A DNA stretch of 9,358 bases. Origin: DAOQAU01 sp035354275 (GTDB taxonomy: Bacteria > Cyanobacteriota > Vampirovibrionia > Gastranaerophilales > Gastranaerophilaceae). The notes below the pieces were generated by a model. That model saw nothing but the letters and a program-made list of their open reading frames with translations, did no database searches and had not been told where the DNA came from. Shown here piece by piece: positions 1 through 5,321 of this stretch (its first letter is position 1; every line of letters starts with the position of its first letter). A program made the position numbers and the translations under genes. The stretch spans positions 1-9,358 of the forward strand of contig DAOQAU010000060.1 of assembly GCA_035354275.1 (NCBI GenBank), given 5' to 3'.

Positions 1-971
1 TTTAAAATCAGAGCCACCCTCAAAGGTGAAAGCCCTCTTCCTGTTGAGGGGTTTTCGATTATATTTGCGTGTATGAAAGGATTTATTATAAAAGGGTTTG
101 CTTCAAAACGGATTACTTCGCGCCTTCCTGCAGTTACAATTAACCAATTTTTTAAAATTTCACCTGTTGTCAATTCAATATCCCCCCAGTATTCAAGGAT
201 TTCCAATCTGTTGTCACAGACTGATTTATCGGTTTCTTTTCTTGTTTTGTCTGCCACCACTCCCTTCAGTATTTCGATTTTGACTTCGTCTAAAAGATTG
301 TTTGCTTTGTTTGCACTTATTTCTTCAACATCAAGGTATGTTCTGTAAATCTTTGTGCATGAATCCCAACTGTCACGCCTGTTTTTATCAAAAACGAAGT
401 CTTCGGGCTTGATGTATTTGACCTTGGGATTGTCATAAATAAGCTGGTTTTCAATCACAAATCCGTCTTGAGTTGGTGCGATAAGCTGCTCTTCAATGCT
501 TTGTGCGCGTCTTATGCTTTTAATTTTTGTCTCCCAACCCACAAAAAGAGTGCTTTCGCCTGTTTCTACAATTCCGTCAATAACTTTTTCCAATTCATCT
601 TCAAGTTTCATTTGCTCAAAAGTGTTTACCAGCAGTGCCTTTTGTCTGTTGGCAAAAGCTTGTGACTGAGGGGTTACGCCCGATACATCAAACATCGCAT
701 CAGGATGCGAATATAGATTGTCGCTTATATGCGACTTTAAGGTCTGAGCAAGCTCGTAAATGTCGGGTAATTCTATGTTTGAATCCCAACCGTTAATCTG
801 CGGAACTTGATTTGTGTAAATGGCATTTCTGACAAGTTTTATGTCGTCAAGCTGGATTCTTCTGTCATCTTCAAGTTCGTCGTATTTTTGATAAATTTTT
901 TGAACAAGAGTTTTTTCATCTTCTGTCGGAAGCTGAATTGTTAAATCTTCATCTGTTTTTTCAAAGTTCAT
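1..971 (-). CDS. Phage portal protein (N-terminal 323 residues, runs off window)
   Basis: The reverse complement from the ATG at 971 stays open to base 1, giving 323 residues without a stop. The portal is the dodecameric ring at the capsid vertex through which DNA is packaged and ejected. Supporting features are a charged N-terminus (1-45), a helical stretch ANRQKALLVNTFEQMKLEDE (107-126) followed by IDGIVETGESTLFVGWETK (131-149), a strand block YDNPKVKYIKPEDFVFD (179-195), and NPFIHANIIENPSTGRGLS (297-315), resembling the P-F ... G-R-G-L-S segment of P22-like portals. The start has a strong ribosome site (AAGGAG, six bases before ATG). The gene follows the acetyltransferase after a repeat-filled gap. 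P22-like portals are about 700 residues, so roughly half is missing beyond the window. Family assignment is from sequence style. Confidence 0.8.
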   Translation of the reverse strand, partial: MNFEKTDEDLTIQLPTEDEKTLVQKIYQKYDELEDDRRIQLDDIKLVRNAIYTNQVPQINGWDSNIELPDIYELAQTLKSHISDNLYSHPDAMFDVSGVTPQSQAFANRQKALLVNTFEQMKLEDELEKVIDGIVETGESTLFVGWETKIKSIRRAQSIEEQLIAPTQDGFVIENQLIYDNPKVKYIKPEDFVFDKNRRDSWDSCTKIYRTYLDVEEISANKANNLLDEVKIEILKGVVADKTRKETDKSVCDNRLEILEYWGDIELTTGEILKNWLIVTAGRREVIRFEANPFIINPFIHANIIENPSTGRGLSPLRVALIL

Positions 972-990
972 GTTAATCTCCTTTTTATTA

Positions 991-1183
991 AGTAAATAGT
1001 AAATTATTAAGTAAATGGTAAATGGTAAATAGTAAATAGAAGTGAATAAGTGAATAGGTAAATAAGTGAATAAGTTCAATTTGTTGCGAAGCAACAAAAA
1101 TATTAACCTTTCAGCTGTTCACCCATTCAGCCATTAAGCCAATACAACCCTTTCAGCTTTTCACCTGTTCACCTGTTAAGCCA
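991..1183. repeat. Heptamer/octamer repeat cluster between acetyltransferase and portal
   Basis: The left arm (992-1072) has units GTAAATA/GTAAATG at 992, 999, 1011, 1018, 1025 and 1032, then GTGAATA or GTAAATA at 1042, 1050, 1058 and 1066 with single-base spacers. The right arm (1110-1183) has octamers TTCAGCTG, TTCACCCA, TTCAGCCA, TTAAGCCA at 1110-1141 and a second set TTCAGCTT, TTCACCTG, TTCACCTG, TTAAGCCA at 1152-1183, a 42-base tandem duplication. The arms are roughly complementary and flank a perfect small hairpin at 1080-1098. The second set lies inside the 3' end of the acetyltransferase gene and provides its TGA stop. Related clusters occur at 4105-4165 and 5237-5319. Confidence 0.85.
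1080..1098. repeat. Perfect 8-bp hairpin with GCGAAGC apex
   Basis: TTTGTTGC and GCAACAAA pair exactly around a GAA triloop. The apex on the plus strand is GCGAAGC, known as an unusually stable DNA mini-hairpin. It sits centrally between the two repeat arms of the 991-1183 cluster, between the acetyltransferase stop and the portal ribosome site. It has no U-tract on either strand, so it is not a simple terminator. Confidence 0.6.
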
Positions 1184-1704
1184 TTTACGATTGAATATAC
1201 TTCTATATCCTGTAAAACACCGTTTCTAAGCGTTTCTGCTTTTAAAAGTGCTTCTTTTTTAAAGCCCGAGCGTTTTAAAAGTGCTTTGACCTTGAAATTT
1301 TGAGGAAAAATTGTCGCCTTAAGTTTTTTGAGTTTGTACTTTTTAAAGCAGTATTTTATAAATTTTTTGGCGCAAAATTTGGTGTAATTTCCCCAGAAAC
1401 TCGGGTTAAAGCAGGTTGTAATCTCTGCAGAGTGAAAATTGTTTTCTGCTCCGATAAAATTGTCTAAAAAAGCAAATCCTGCAACTTTATTGCTTTTTTT
1501 GTGAATTACAACCCAAAAATACGGTGAAGTTTTTTCAATGAGATTTAAAATCAAGTCAATCGAATCTTCATACTTTTGTATAAAATAATCGTCGTGAAGA
1601 TAATTTGCAAATCTTTTGTACAAATTTAGCACTTCGGGTATATATTCTATGTTTTTAAACTCTTTTCGGGTTTTATTTATTATTATTTTTATAAATTTGC
1701 TCAT
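1153..1704 (-). CDS. GNAT-family N-acetyltransferase
   Basis: This 183-residue protein fits the usual GNAT length. The fold markers are a central strand NKVAGFAFLDNF (72-83), a second strand SAEITTCFNP (92-101), a FWGNY turn (103-107) before a long amphipathic helix in the acetyl-CoA pyrophosphate position, and LKATIFPQNFKVKALLKRSGF (128-148), the asparagine/helix/'xGF' signature of RimJ/RimL-like members, followed by D-x-x-VYSI. The normal Q/R-x-x-G-x-G/A loop is degenerate, as is common in phage GNATs. Substrate is unknown; virion-protein or host-target acetylation are both possible. The last residues, GLTGEQVKS, are encoded by the intergenic octamer repeat, so the natural C-terminus was probably replaced. 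No clear ribosome site precedes the ATG at 1704. It diverges from the plus-strand membrane gene, so either operon read-through or an unseen promoter must drive it. Confidence 0.75.
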   Translation of the reverse strand: MSKFIKIIINKTRKEFKNIEYIPEVLNLYKRFANYLHDDYFIQKYEDSIDLILNLIEKTSPYFWVVIHKKSNKVAGFAFLDNFIGAENNFHSAEITTCFNPSFWGNYTKFCAKKFIKYCFKKYKLKKLKATIFPQNFKVKALLKRSGFKKEALLKAETLRNGVLQDIEVYSIVNGLTGEQVKS

Positions 1705-1710
1705 AAATAC

Positions 1711-1739
1711 TTGACTTTTTAAAAATCTGACTATACAAT
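1711..1739 (+). promoter_or_regulatory. Promoter of the plus-strand membrane-protein gene
   Basis: The -35 TTGACT (1711-1716) and -10 TACAAT (1734-1739) are separated by 17 bases, each matching the sigma-70 consensus at five of six positions. A start near 1746 would leave a leader of about 20 bases containing AAGGAAGG (1751-1758), seven bases before the ATG at 1766. Confidence 0.7.
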
Positions 1740-1765
1740 TAACTCAGTGAAAGGAAGGTGTTTAT

Positions 1766-2224
1766 ATGAATTCTGAAGAAATTATGTTTCAACAATATAG
1801 GCTTTATACCGAGCAAAAAGAAAAGTTCGTGGATAGAAGTTTTCATACCAATAAATTTTATCTTTTAGTTGTTTTGGGTTTGTTTCTTATAATGTTTTTA
1901 TTAAAGGGATTTGCTTTTGCTTTTGATATTTCTGCTATATTGGTCTTTAGTGCCGCAGGTATGGCAATTTGCGTTCTCTGGTGGATAAATATGGATGCTT
2001 ATAACTTTTTGATTAAAGTTAAATTAGGCAAAGTTATTGAAGAAATTGAAAAACAACTTCCATCTCAGCCTTATACGCAAGAGTTTCTTGCTATAAAAGA
2101 TTTGAGAAAAAATAAAAGAATGTTTTTGTTTGCGGATATGCAAAAAATACTTGCTATTTTTGCATTTCTGACTTTCCTTATTTTATTTGTAAATGAAGTT
2201 ATACCTTTGTTTATAATAAAGTAA
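1766..2224 (+). CDS. Small three-helix membrane protein (RipA-like), phage moron candidate
   Basis: This 152-residue protein has three hydrophobic segments, at about 31-47, 55-73 and 127-150, with no signal peptide. The N-terminal EEIMFQQYRLYTEQ (4-17), the CVLWW plus YNFLIKVKLGKVIEEIE block (69-95) and QLPSQPYTQE (97-106) resemble the RipA-type octameric membrane protein pattern (W, N/L-x-x-K-x-x-VI-x-E-IE-x-x-LP). This is a family resemblance recalled from memory and not a database match. It is the only complete plus-strand gene inside the minus-strand late operon, and it has its own consensus promoter and its own terminator. That is the arrangement of phage morons, which are expressed in the lysogen and often alter host fitness, envelope or phage resistance. 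The function is unknown. The gene start is clear from the ribosome site. Confidence 0.75.
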   Translation: MNSEEIMFQQYRLYTEQKEKFVDRSFHTNKFYLLVVLGLFLIMFLLKGFAFAFDISAILVFSAAGMAICVLWWINMDAYNFLIKVKLGKVIEEIEKQLPSQPYTQEFLAIKDLRKNKRMFLFADMQKILAIFAFLTFLILFVNEVIPLFIIK

Positions 2225-2251
2225 TAAAGATTTAATGCTAAAGTGAAGGCT

Positions 2252-2276
2252 AGCGGTCGGGGGACCGCTTTTTTTT
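2252..2276 (+). terminator. Intrinsic terminator of the membrane-protein gene
   Basis: AGCGGTC (2252-2258) and GACCGCT (2263-2269) form a perfect 7-bp GC-rich stem with a GGGG loop, followed by an unbroken run of T to 2276. It lies 28 bases after the stop and is oriented to end plus-strand transcription, isolating the gene from the antisense operon. Confidence 0.85.
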
Positions 2277-2277
2277 G

Positions 2278-2296
2278 GTGCTACGCACGTAGGCAC
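2278..2296. repeat. Imperfect inverted repeat downstream of the moron terminator
   Basis: GTGCTACG and CGTAG(G)CAC pair with one bulged G around a two-base loop. There is no U-tract on the plus strand; on the minus strand it precedes the A-tract complement of the terminator, so it is not an independent terminator there. It could mark the edge of the inserted cassette. The rest of 2297-2427 shows no convincing gene or promoter. Confidence 0.4.
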
Positions 2297-2427
2297 TCTG
2301 TACAGATTATTTAAAATACTCTTGACCAATGTTTTTTGCCTTTATGCAAAGAAAAACGCTGTAAATTTATTTTATACTTATTGCGAGCGGGAAAAAGCAA
2401 TGTTACGCGGGCAAAAAAGCTTATATT

Positions 2428-2784
2428 TTACATTTCTACTCCCTCAAATTTTACATAAGCATCTTGTGTCGAAAATGCATCTATTTGTCCCAATCGTATT
2501 TTATCTCTGAGAGAATTTTGCAGACCCAGCATTGCCTCTGCTTGAATTCCGTTTATAAAAGTTTGTGTTTTGTTTAGCCGGTTGAAAATTTTATAAATAG
2601 CTGCTTTGCTGAAAATTAAATGAGGTGGAACTTTTGTGATATCTGTTATTAAATTTTTTTGGGGTTTTTGTTTTGATATTTCAAATTCGTGCTTGATTTC
2701 TTCTTCCATTTTCTTTTTTATAAGTTCATCAAGCGAAACTTCGCTTAAAAGCTTTTGTTCAATTTCTTTTTCTTCTTTTTTCAT
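2428..2784 (-). CDS. Unknown 118-residue phage protein
   Basis: I do not recognise the family. The N-terminal third (1-45) is a highly charged Lys/Glu helix of coiled-coil type (MKKEEKEIEQKLLSEVSLDE). The C-terminal part (60-118) is more globular, with FNRLNKTQTFINGIQAEAML (67-86) and the tail QDAYVKFEGVEM. It starts 10 bases after the small terminase stop with AAAGGA as ribosome site, so the two are co-transcribed and possibly translationally coupled. Position between small terminase and portal is where a large terminase or small head gene would be expected, but it is far too small and lacks Walker motifs to be a packaging ATPase. It could be a terminase accessory or small head protein, on position only. 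Confidence 0.6.
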   Translation of the reverse strand: MKKEEKEIEQKLLSEVSLDELIKKKMEEEIKHEFEISKQKPQKNLITDITKVPPHLIFSKAAIYKIFNRLNKTQTFINGIQAEAMLGLQNSLRDKIRLGQIDAFSTQDAYVKFEGVEM

Positions 2785-2794
2785 TTTTTTTCCT

Positions 2795-3226
2795 TTATAT
2801 TTTGTCTTCGTCGAGGTTGCTTATTGTAATTATTTTTGTCTCAGAAGGCTCTTCATCGGATTTGTTTGCAAACCCTAAGTGTTTACAAAGAGATTCAAGT
2901 GCTCTTAAGCCTGCTGTTGTGTCTCTTAGTTTCTTTTTACCTGAGGGTTGAGCGTCTTTGTCTAGAATGTCTTCTTCTTCAAGTGAAAATTCCACTATAT
3001 CTAAAAGCTTTTTGACAATATATCCCTTTTGGATTACTAGAGAAGAGATTTGCCTTTTAATTTGATTTTTAATCTCATTTATTATTAATTTGTCTGATAA
3101 AAGCTTCTGTGCAACATTTTTGTAATCTTTAGTTTTGTAGCCCGCGTTTTTTGCGGAAAGCTCCAAATCCAGTGTTTTTATGTATTCTGCGACAAATTTT
3201 TTTTGTTGTTGTGTCAAGTTTTTCAT
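2795..3226 (-). CDS. terS: Terminase small subunit (Terminase_2 / XtmA type)
   Basis: The 143-residue protein opens with LTQQQKKFVAEYIKTLDLELSAKNAGY (4-30), matching the family pattern 'Lt-x-kQ-x-x-Fv-x-EYl ... A-x-x-AGY' that forms the DNA-binding helix-turn-helix. This is followed by NVAQKLLSDKLIINEIKNQI (37-56), a conserved second part in which the lL-x-x-x-x-v-x-x-x-I pattern is visible. The C-terminal region has an acidic stretch (78-92, LEEEDILDKD) and an acidic tail for oligomerisation or contact with the large subunit. The small subunit recognises the packaging site and regulates the motor ATPase. Unusually, no large subunit gene follows. The ribosome site before the ATG is weak. A plus-strand candidate small RNA starts just upstream and runs antisense into the gap. 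Confidence 0.75.
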   Translation of the reverse strand: MKNLTQQQKKFVAEYIKTLDLELSAKNAGYKTKDYKNVAQKLLSDKLIINEIKNQIKRQISSLVIQKGYIVKKLLDIVEFSLEEEDILDKDAQPSGKKKLRDTTAGLRALESLCKHLGFANKSDEEPSETKIITISNLDEDKI

Positions 3227-3251
3227 TTTGATTTACATTTCTTATTATTGT

Positions 3252-3280
3252 TTGTGTTTTTTTGAAAAAAATTATATAAT
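3252..3280 (+). promoter_or_regulatory. Plus-strand promoter upstream of candidate small RNA
   Basis: A perfect -10 TATAAT (3275-3280) stands 17 bases after TTGTGT (3252-3257), which keeps the TTG of the -35. The -10 region ATTATATAAT is nearly symmetrical, so minus-strand use for the terminase gene is possible, but the minus strand has no -35 match at the right distance. Confidence 0.45.
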
Positions 3281-3286
3281 AGTCAT

Positions 3287-3428
3287 GCTATTTATATTTC
3301 GGCTAGTGTAAAATCTTAACAGGGAGGGAAAAGTTGGATTAACTGATATTTTTGGAGTTTGTTTTGATAATTCCTTTCATCTTGCAATCTCTTTTTCGGT
3401 TAAAAAAACTTATACTTCCCTGTTTTTT
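3287..3428 (+). ncRNA. Candidate small RNA between adaptor and small terminase genes
   Basis: Downstream of the TATAAT promoter, AACAGGGAGG (3318-3327) can pair with CTTCCCTGTT (3415-3424) in a 10-bp stem including one G-U, enclosing about 87 bases, and the stem runs into TTTTTT (3423-3428). This gives a promoter, a closed structure and a U-tract, spanning about 140 bases. AGGGAGGG at 3321 looks like a ribosome site, but the nearest start (TTG at 3334) meets TAA after one more codon, so a translated product is unlikely. TTGGATTAA is repeated at 3334 and 3431. The transcript is antisense to the leader region of the late mRNA. No known RNA family is recognised. Confidence 0.35.
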
Positions 3429-3439
3429 ATTTGGATTAA

Positions 3440-4078
3440 TCAGTTTCTTGATAGCTTAATTTCAGGTGTCTCAAGAGCATTTGTGCCGATTTTTGAGCGC
3501 ATGTTCGCAAGAGCGTCTTTATACATGCCATACCAGTAATTAAACTTTTTATGCTCAGGGTTTGCCTTAACTCTCATGCAGGTTCCATAGACCAAAAGCG
3601 GTTCCGCGTAAGCATCTGGAATAATAGAAGAATCTTGCTCCAAAGACATTTTGGGAATGGAGGAGCCTTGTGAATCTTGGGCGTGAAAATTAGTGTAGTA
3701 AATTATTTCAACGGTTTTTTCCTGATTAAAAAGCGGAAATAAAAGTTTATCGTTAAACGCACTAAAGGTTTTTGACGGTTGTGTGTTTAAAATAAATTTT
3801 TCAAAATCACCGCAGTACTCGTATTTTATATTGTTGATAAAAACCGAATTTATTCTTCCGTTAATCGTATTTTCTATTTCCGGGCAATTTGCAGGGAGTG
3901 TCAAATTGGTTTTTCTTAGTAAAAAACTCCAGTTGTCAAATCCGCAAACTTCGGAATTTATTATGTTAAGTATATTTTTAATTTTCTCGTGGTCGTTTTT
4001 GCTTAATTCGGAAAAGCTCGTAACCTTTCTGTAATTAAGTTCTACCAGGCATTTGTTTATTAATTCAAAGTAATTCAT
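3440..4078 (-). CDS. Head-tail adaptor protein
   Basis: This 212-residue protein fits the phage adaptor family (gp4/gp6-like connector), which forms a ring under the portal and seals DNA in the filled head. MNYFELINKCLVELNY (1-16), the helix from 27-48 and the Trp-containing SFLLRK (51-56) match the usual N-terminal helical bundle. The middle is beta-rich with receptor-like strands (INSVFINNIKYEYCG, 76-90; KTVEIIYYTN, 121-130). IPDAYAEPLLVYGTCMRVKA (153-172) and WYGMYKDALANMR (182-194) reproduce the typical C-terminal helices ('lpd-x-x-x-x-aLv-x-ya ... W-x-x-Y-x-x-al'). The ribosome site AAAGGAGAT is strong. It follows the scaffold gene across a repeat-filled gap. The stop is TGA at 3442-3440. 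Confidence 0.6.
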   Translation of the reverse strand: MNYFELINKCLVELNYRKVTSFSELSKNDHEKIKNILNIINSEVCGFDNWSFLLRKTNLTLPANCPEIENTINGRINSVFINNIKYEYCGDFEKFILNTQPSKTFSAFNDKLLFPLFNQEKTVEIIYYTNFHAQDSQGSSIPKMSLEQDSSIIPDAYAEPLLVYGTCMRVKANPEHKKFNYWYGMYKDALANMRSKIGTNALETPEIKLSRN

Positions 4079-4104
4079 TTTATCTCCTTTTAATCAAGTA
4101 AAGT

Positions 4105-4165
4105 GTGAAGCGTGAAGGGTGAAAAGGTTTATTTCTCTTCACTCTTCACCCATCACCGTTCACTT
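4105..4165. repeat. Heptamer repeat hairpin between scaffold and adaptor genes
   Basis: The left arm has three phased heptamers: GTGAAGC (4105), GTGAAGG (4112) and GTGAAAA (4119). After a 12-base spacer the right arm has TTCACTC (4138), TTCACCC (4145), ATCACCG (4152) and TTCACTT (4159). The arms are complementary and can fold into a hairpin on either strand. The last right-arm unit contains the TGA stop of the scaffold gene. Confidence 0.85.
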
Positions 4166-4972
4166 TATAAGTCCTTTTTTAAGTTGTTCCATAATTAAGG
4201 GCTCATATTTAGTAAATTCCGCACTGCTCATTTTGCCGATTTGCTCACGTGTAAAAGTTCTTGATAGATTTTTGTCTTGGAAGTTTGAATTTTGGGCATT
4301 TGCCGTCAATTTTTGCTTTGCAAGTTCATTTGAATTTTGTAAGTTCTTTTCGTAAGAATCTTTTTGTAAATATCTTTCGATTGCGGTTTTTTCAATGTTT
4401 TCAATCATATCGGATATTTTTTTAAGATCGTCTTTTCCAATTATTACAGCATCTGATTTCAAGTAATCCAAAACTTCTTTTCTGCCCTCAGGCTGGAAGA
4501 AATTAGGATTGTTTGTTTCAAAATCGCTAAACACTTCATCTTTTTTAAACGCCGGTGAGGGGTTTTGTTTAATCTTTTCATTTTGTAATACCAAATCAAA
4601 CGCTTTTTTAATTATTTGGTTTTTCAAATTTTGTCCTTGCCAAGAATTGATTAAACCGAATTTCATAAGACTTTCTATTTTTTGAAAATCTTGTGCAATT
4701 ACATTTTCTACCTCTTTTTGAATGTGAAGATTTTCCTGATTTTTATAAAAATCAGTGTCTTCTCTTCTTGTTTCAACCGGAGCCGACTTTTCTTGAATAT
4801 CTTTATTTTCAGGTTTGATTTCAAGTTTTTCAAGAACCTGATTGTAAGTGTCAGAGTCTTTTTGCTCTTTGCCTTCCGCTTGAGAAGATTTGATTTCTTT
4901 CTCAGCGGGTTTTGCTTGTAAATTTTGGCTTTCGGCACAAGACGATTCTTTTTCATTTTCTGTTTGGCTCAT
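4160..4972 (-). CDS. Probable capsid scaffolding protein
   Basis: The 270-residue protein is very rich in Lys, Glu, Gln and Asn, with a disordered, repetitive N-terminal third (1-85), helical middle segments, and a compact C-terminal motif FTREQIGKMSSAEFTKYEPL (240-259) ending in a basic MEQLKKGLIK. An acidic, helical, non-catalytic protein with a C-terminal helix-turn-helix that docks on coat protein is typical of P22-like scaffolds, which guide procapsid assembly and then exit. The ATG directly follows the stop of the upstream small gene (TAA then ATG), with GGAGG inside that gene, so the two are translationally coupled. It sits two genes from the coat, although in the reverse of the usual order. 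The assignment is from composition, length and position; no catalytic motif is present. Confidence 0.6.
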   Translation of the reverse strand: MSQTENEKESSCAESQNLQAKPAEKEIKSSQAEGKEQKDSDTYNQVLEKLEIKPENKDIQEKSAPVETRREDTDFYKNQENLHIQKEVENVIAQDFQKIESLMKFGLINSWQGQNLKNQIIKKAFDLVLQNEKIKQNPSPAFKKDEVFSDFETNNPNFFQPEGRKEVLDYLKSDAVIIGKDDLKKISDMIENIEKTAIERYLQKDSYEKNLQNSNELAKQKLTANAQNSNFQDKNLSRTFTREQIGKMSSAEFTKYEPLIMEQLKKGLIK

Positions 4973-5218
4973 TTATGCCTCCAAATTTTTAATGTCTTTC
5001 ATGTATTTGACTGCCTGTTCGACCGCTTCGTCAATAAATTTTGACAAAATTACAACAACAATACTTTTAAGCGGCTGAAATATAGGCAGCATTGAAACTA
5101 TATATTCAATAGCCATTTGTTTTTTTTCTTTTCCGCTTTGTGTGTCAAGTGATTGTTCCGCGATGTGCACAGCCGAGTAGGCAAGTTCTTTTATATTGTT
5201 TTTTATATTTTTAAACAT
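4973..5218 (-). CDS. Small protein resembling LLH-type holin C-terminal region
   Basis: The 81-residue protein has AVHIAEQSL (16-24), GKEKKQMAIEYIVSMLP (29-45) and FIDEAVEQAVKYM (61-73). This follows the 'A-x-x-AEq ... G-x-eKk-x-A-x-eyl ... I-eaaV' pattern of Phage_holin_6_1 (LL-H) proteins. Those normally begin with a membrane helix; here the N-terminus is short and polar, and the only hydrophobic stretch is at 41-60 (IVSMLPIFQPLKSIVVVILS). It may therefore be a holin with an internal membrane segment, or a related soluble virion protein. Its place between coat and scaffold, and not next to the endolysin, is odd. AAGGA lies seven bases before the ATG. The stop abuts the scaffold ATG. Confidence 0.45.
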   Translation of the reverse strand: MFKNIKNNIKELAYSAVHIAEQSLDTQSGKEKKQMAIEYIVSMLPIFQPLKSIVVVILSKFIDEAVEQAVKYMKDIKNLEA

Positions 5219-5236
5219 TTTTTCCTTTCTTAAAAG

Positions 5237-5319
5237 GTGAGAAGTGAGCTGTGAACAGTGAGGGAGTTTTAATGCCGTTCACTGTTCACCGTTCACTGTT
5301 CACCGTTCACTGTTCACCC
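5237..5319. repeat. Heptamer repeat hairpin between coat and holin-like genes
   Basis: The left arm has four phased heptamers: GTGAGAA (5237), GTGAGCT, GTGAACA and GTGAGGG to 5264. After 13 bases come six perfect heptamers alternating TTCACTG and TTCACCG (5278-5319, the last ending CCC). On the transcribed minus strand this reads GTGAAC repeats, a loop, then TCAC repeats followed by TTTT, so it could act as an attenuator directly after the coat gene. It begins two bases beyond the coat stop codon. Confidence 0.9.
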
Positions 5320-5321
5320 GT

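Noticed and set aside
73..665. Plus-strand open frames across 73-348, 98-283 and 468-665
   Set aside because: They are shadows of the portal gene on the minus strand; the minus frame is open for 323 codons with phage-portal motifs and a ribosome site.
2322..2350. Plus-strand promoter TTGACC with TATGCA
   Set aside because: The spacing is 15 bases, the -10 is poor, and no plus-strand gene follows.
2322..2510. Plus-strand open frame of 62 codons after the moron terminator
   Set aside because: It has no ATG-linked ribosome site, and its second half overlaps the well-supported 118-residue minus-strand gene.
3321..3460. Small plus-strand hydrophobic peptide gene after AGGGAGGG
   Set aside because: The start nearest the ribosome-like site stops after two codons, and the longer frame (from a CTG or TTG) is just T-rich antisense of the adaptor gene end.
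4708..4956. Second minus-strand frame, Lys-rich, 82 codons
   Set aside because: It is an out-of-frame reading of the Lys/Glu-rich N-terminal part of the scaffold gene, with extreme composition and no ribosome site.
5278..5319. CRISPR array
   Set aside because: Units are only 7 bases, contiguous and without spacers, so this is a simple tandem repeat.
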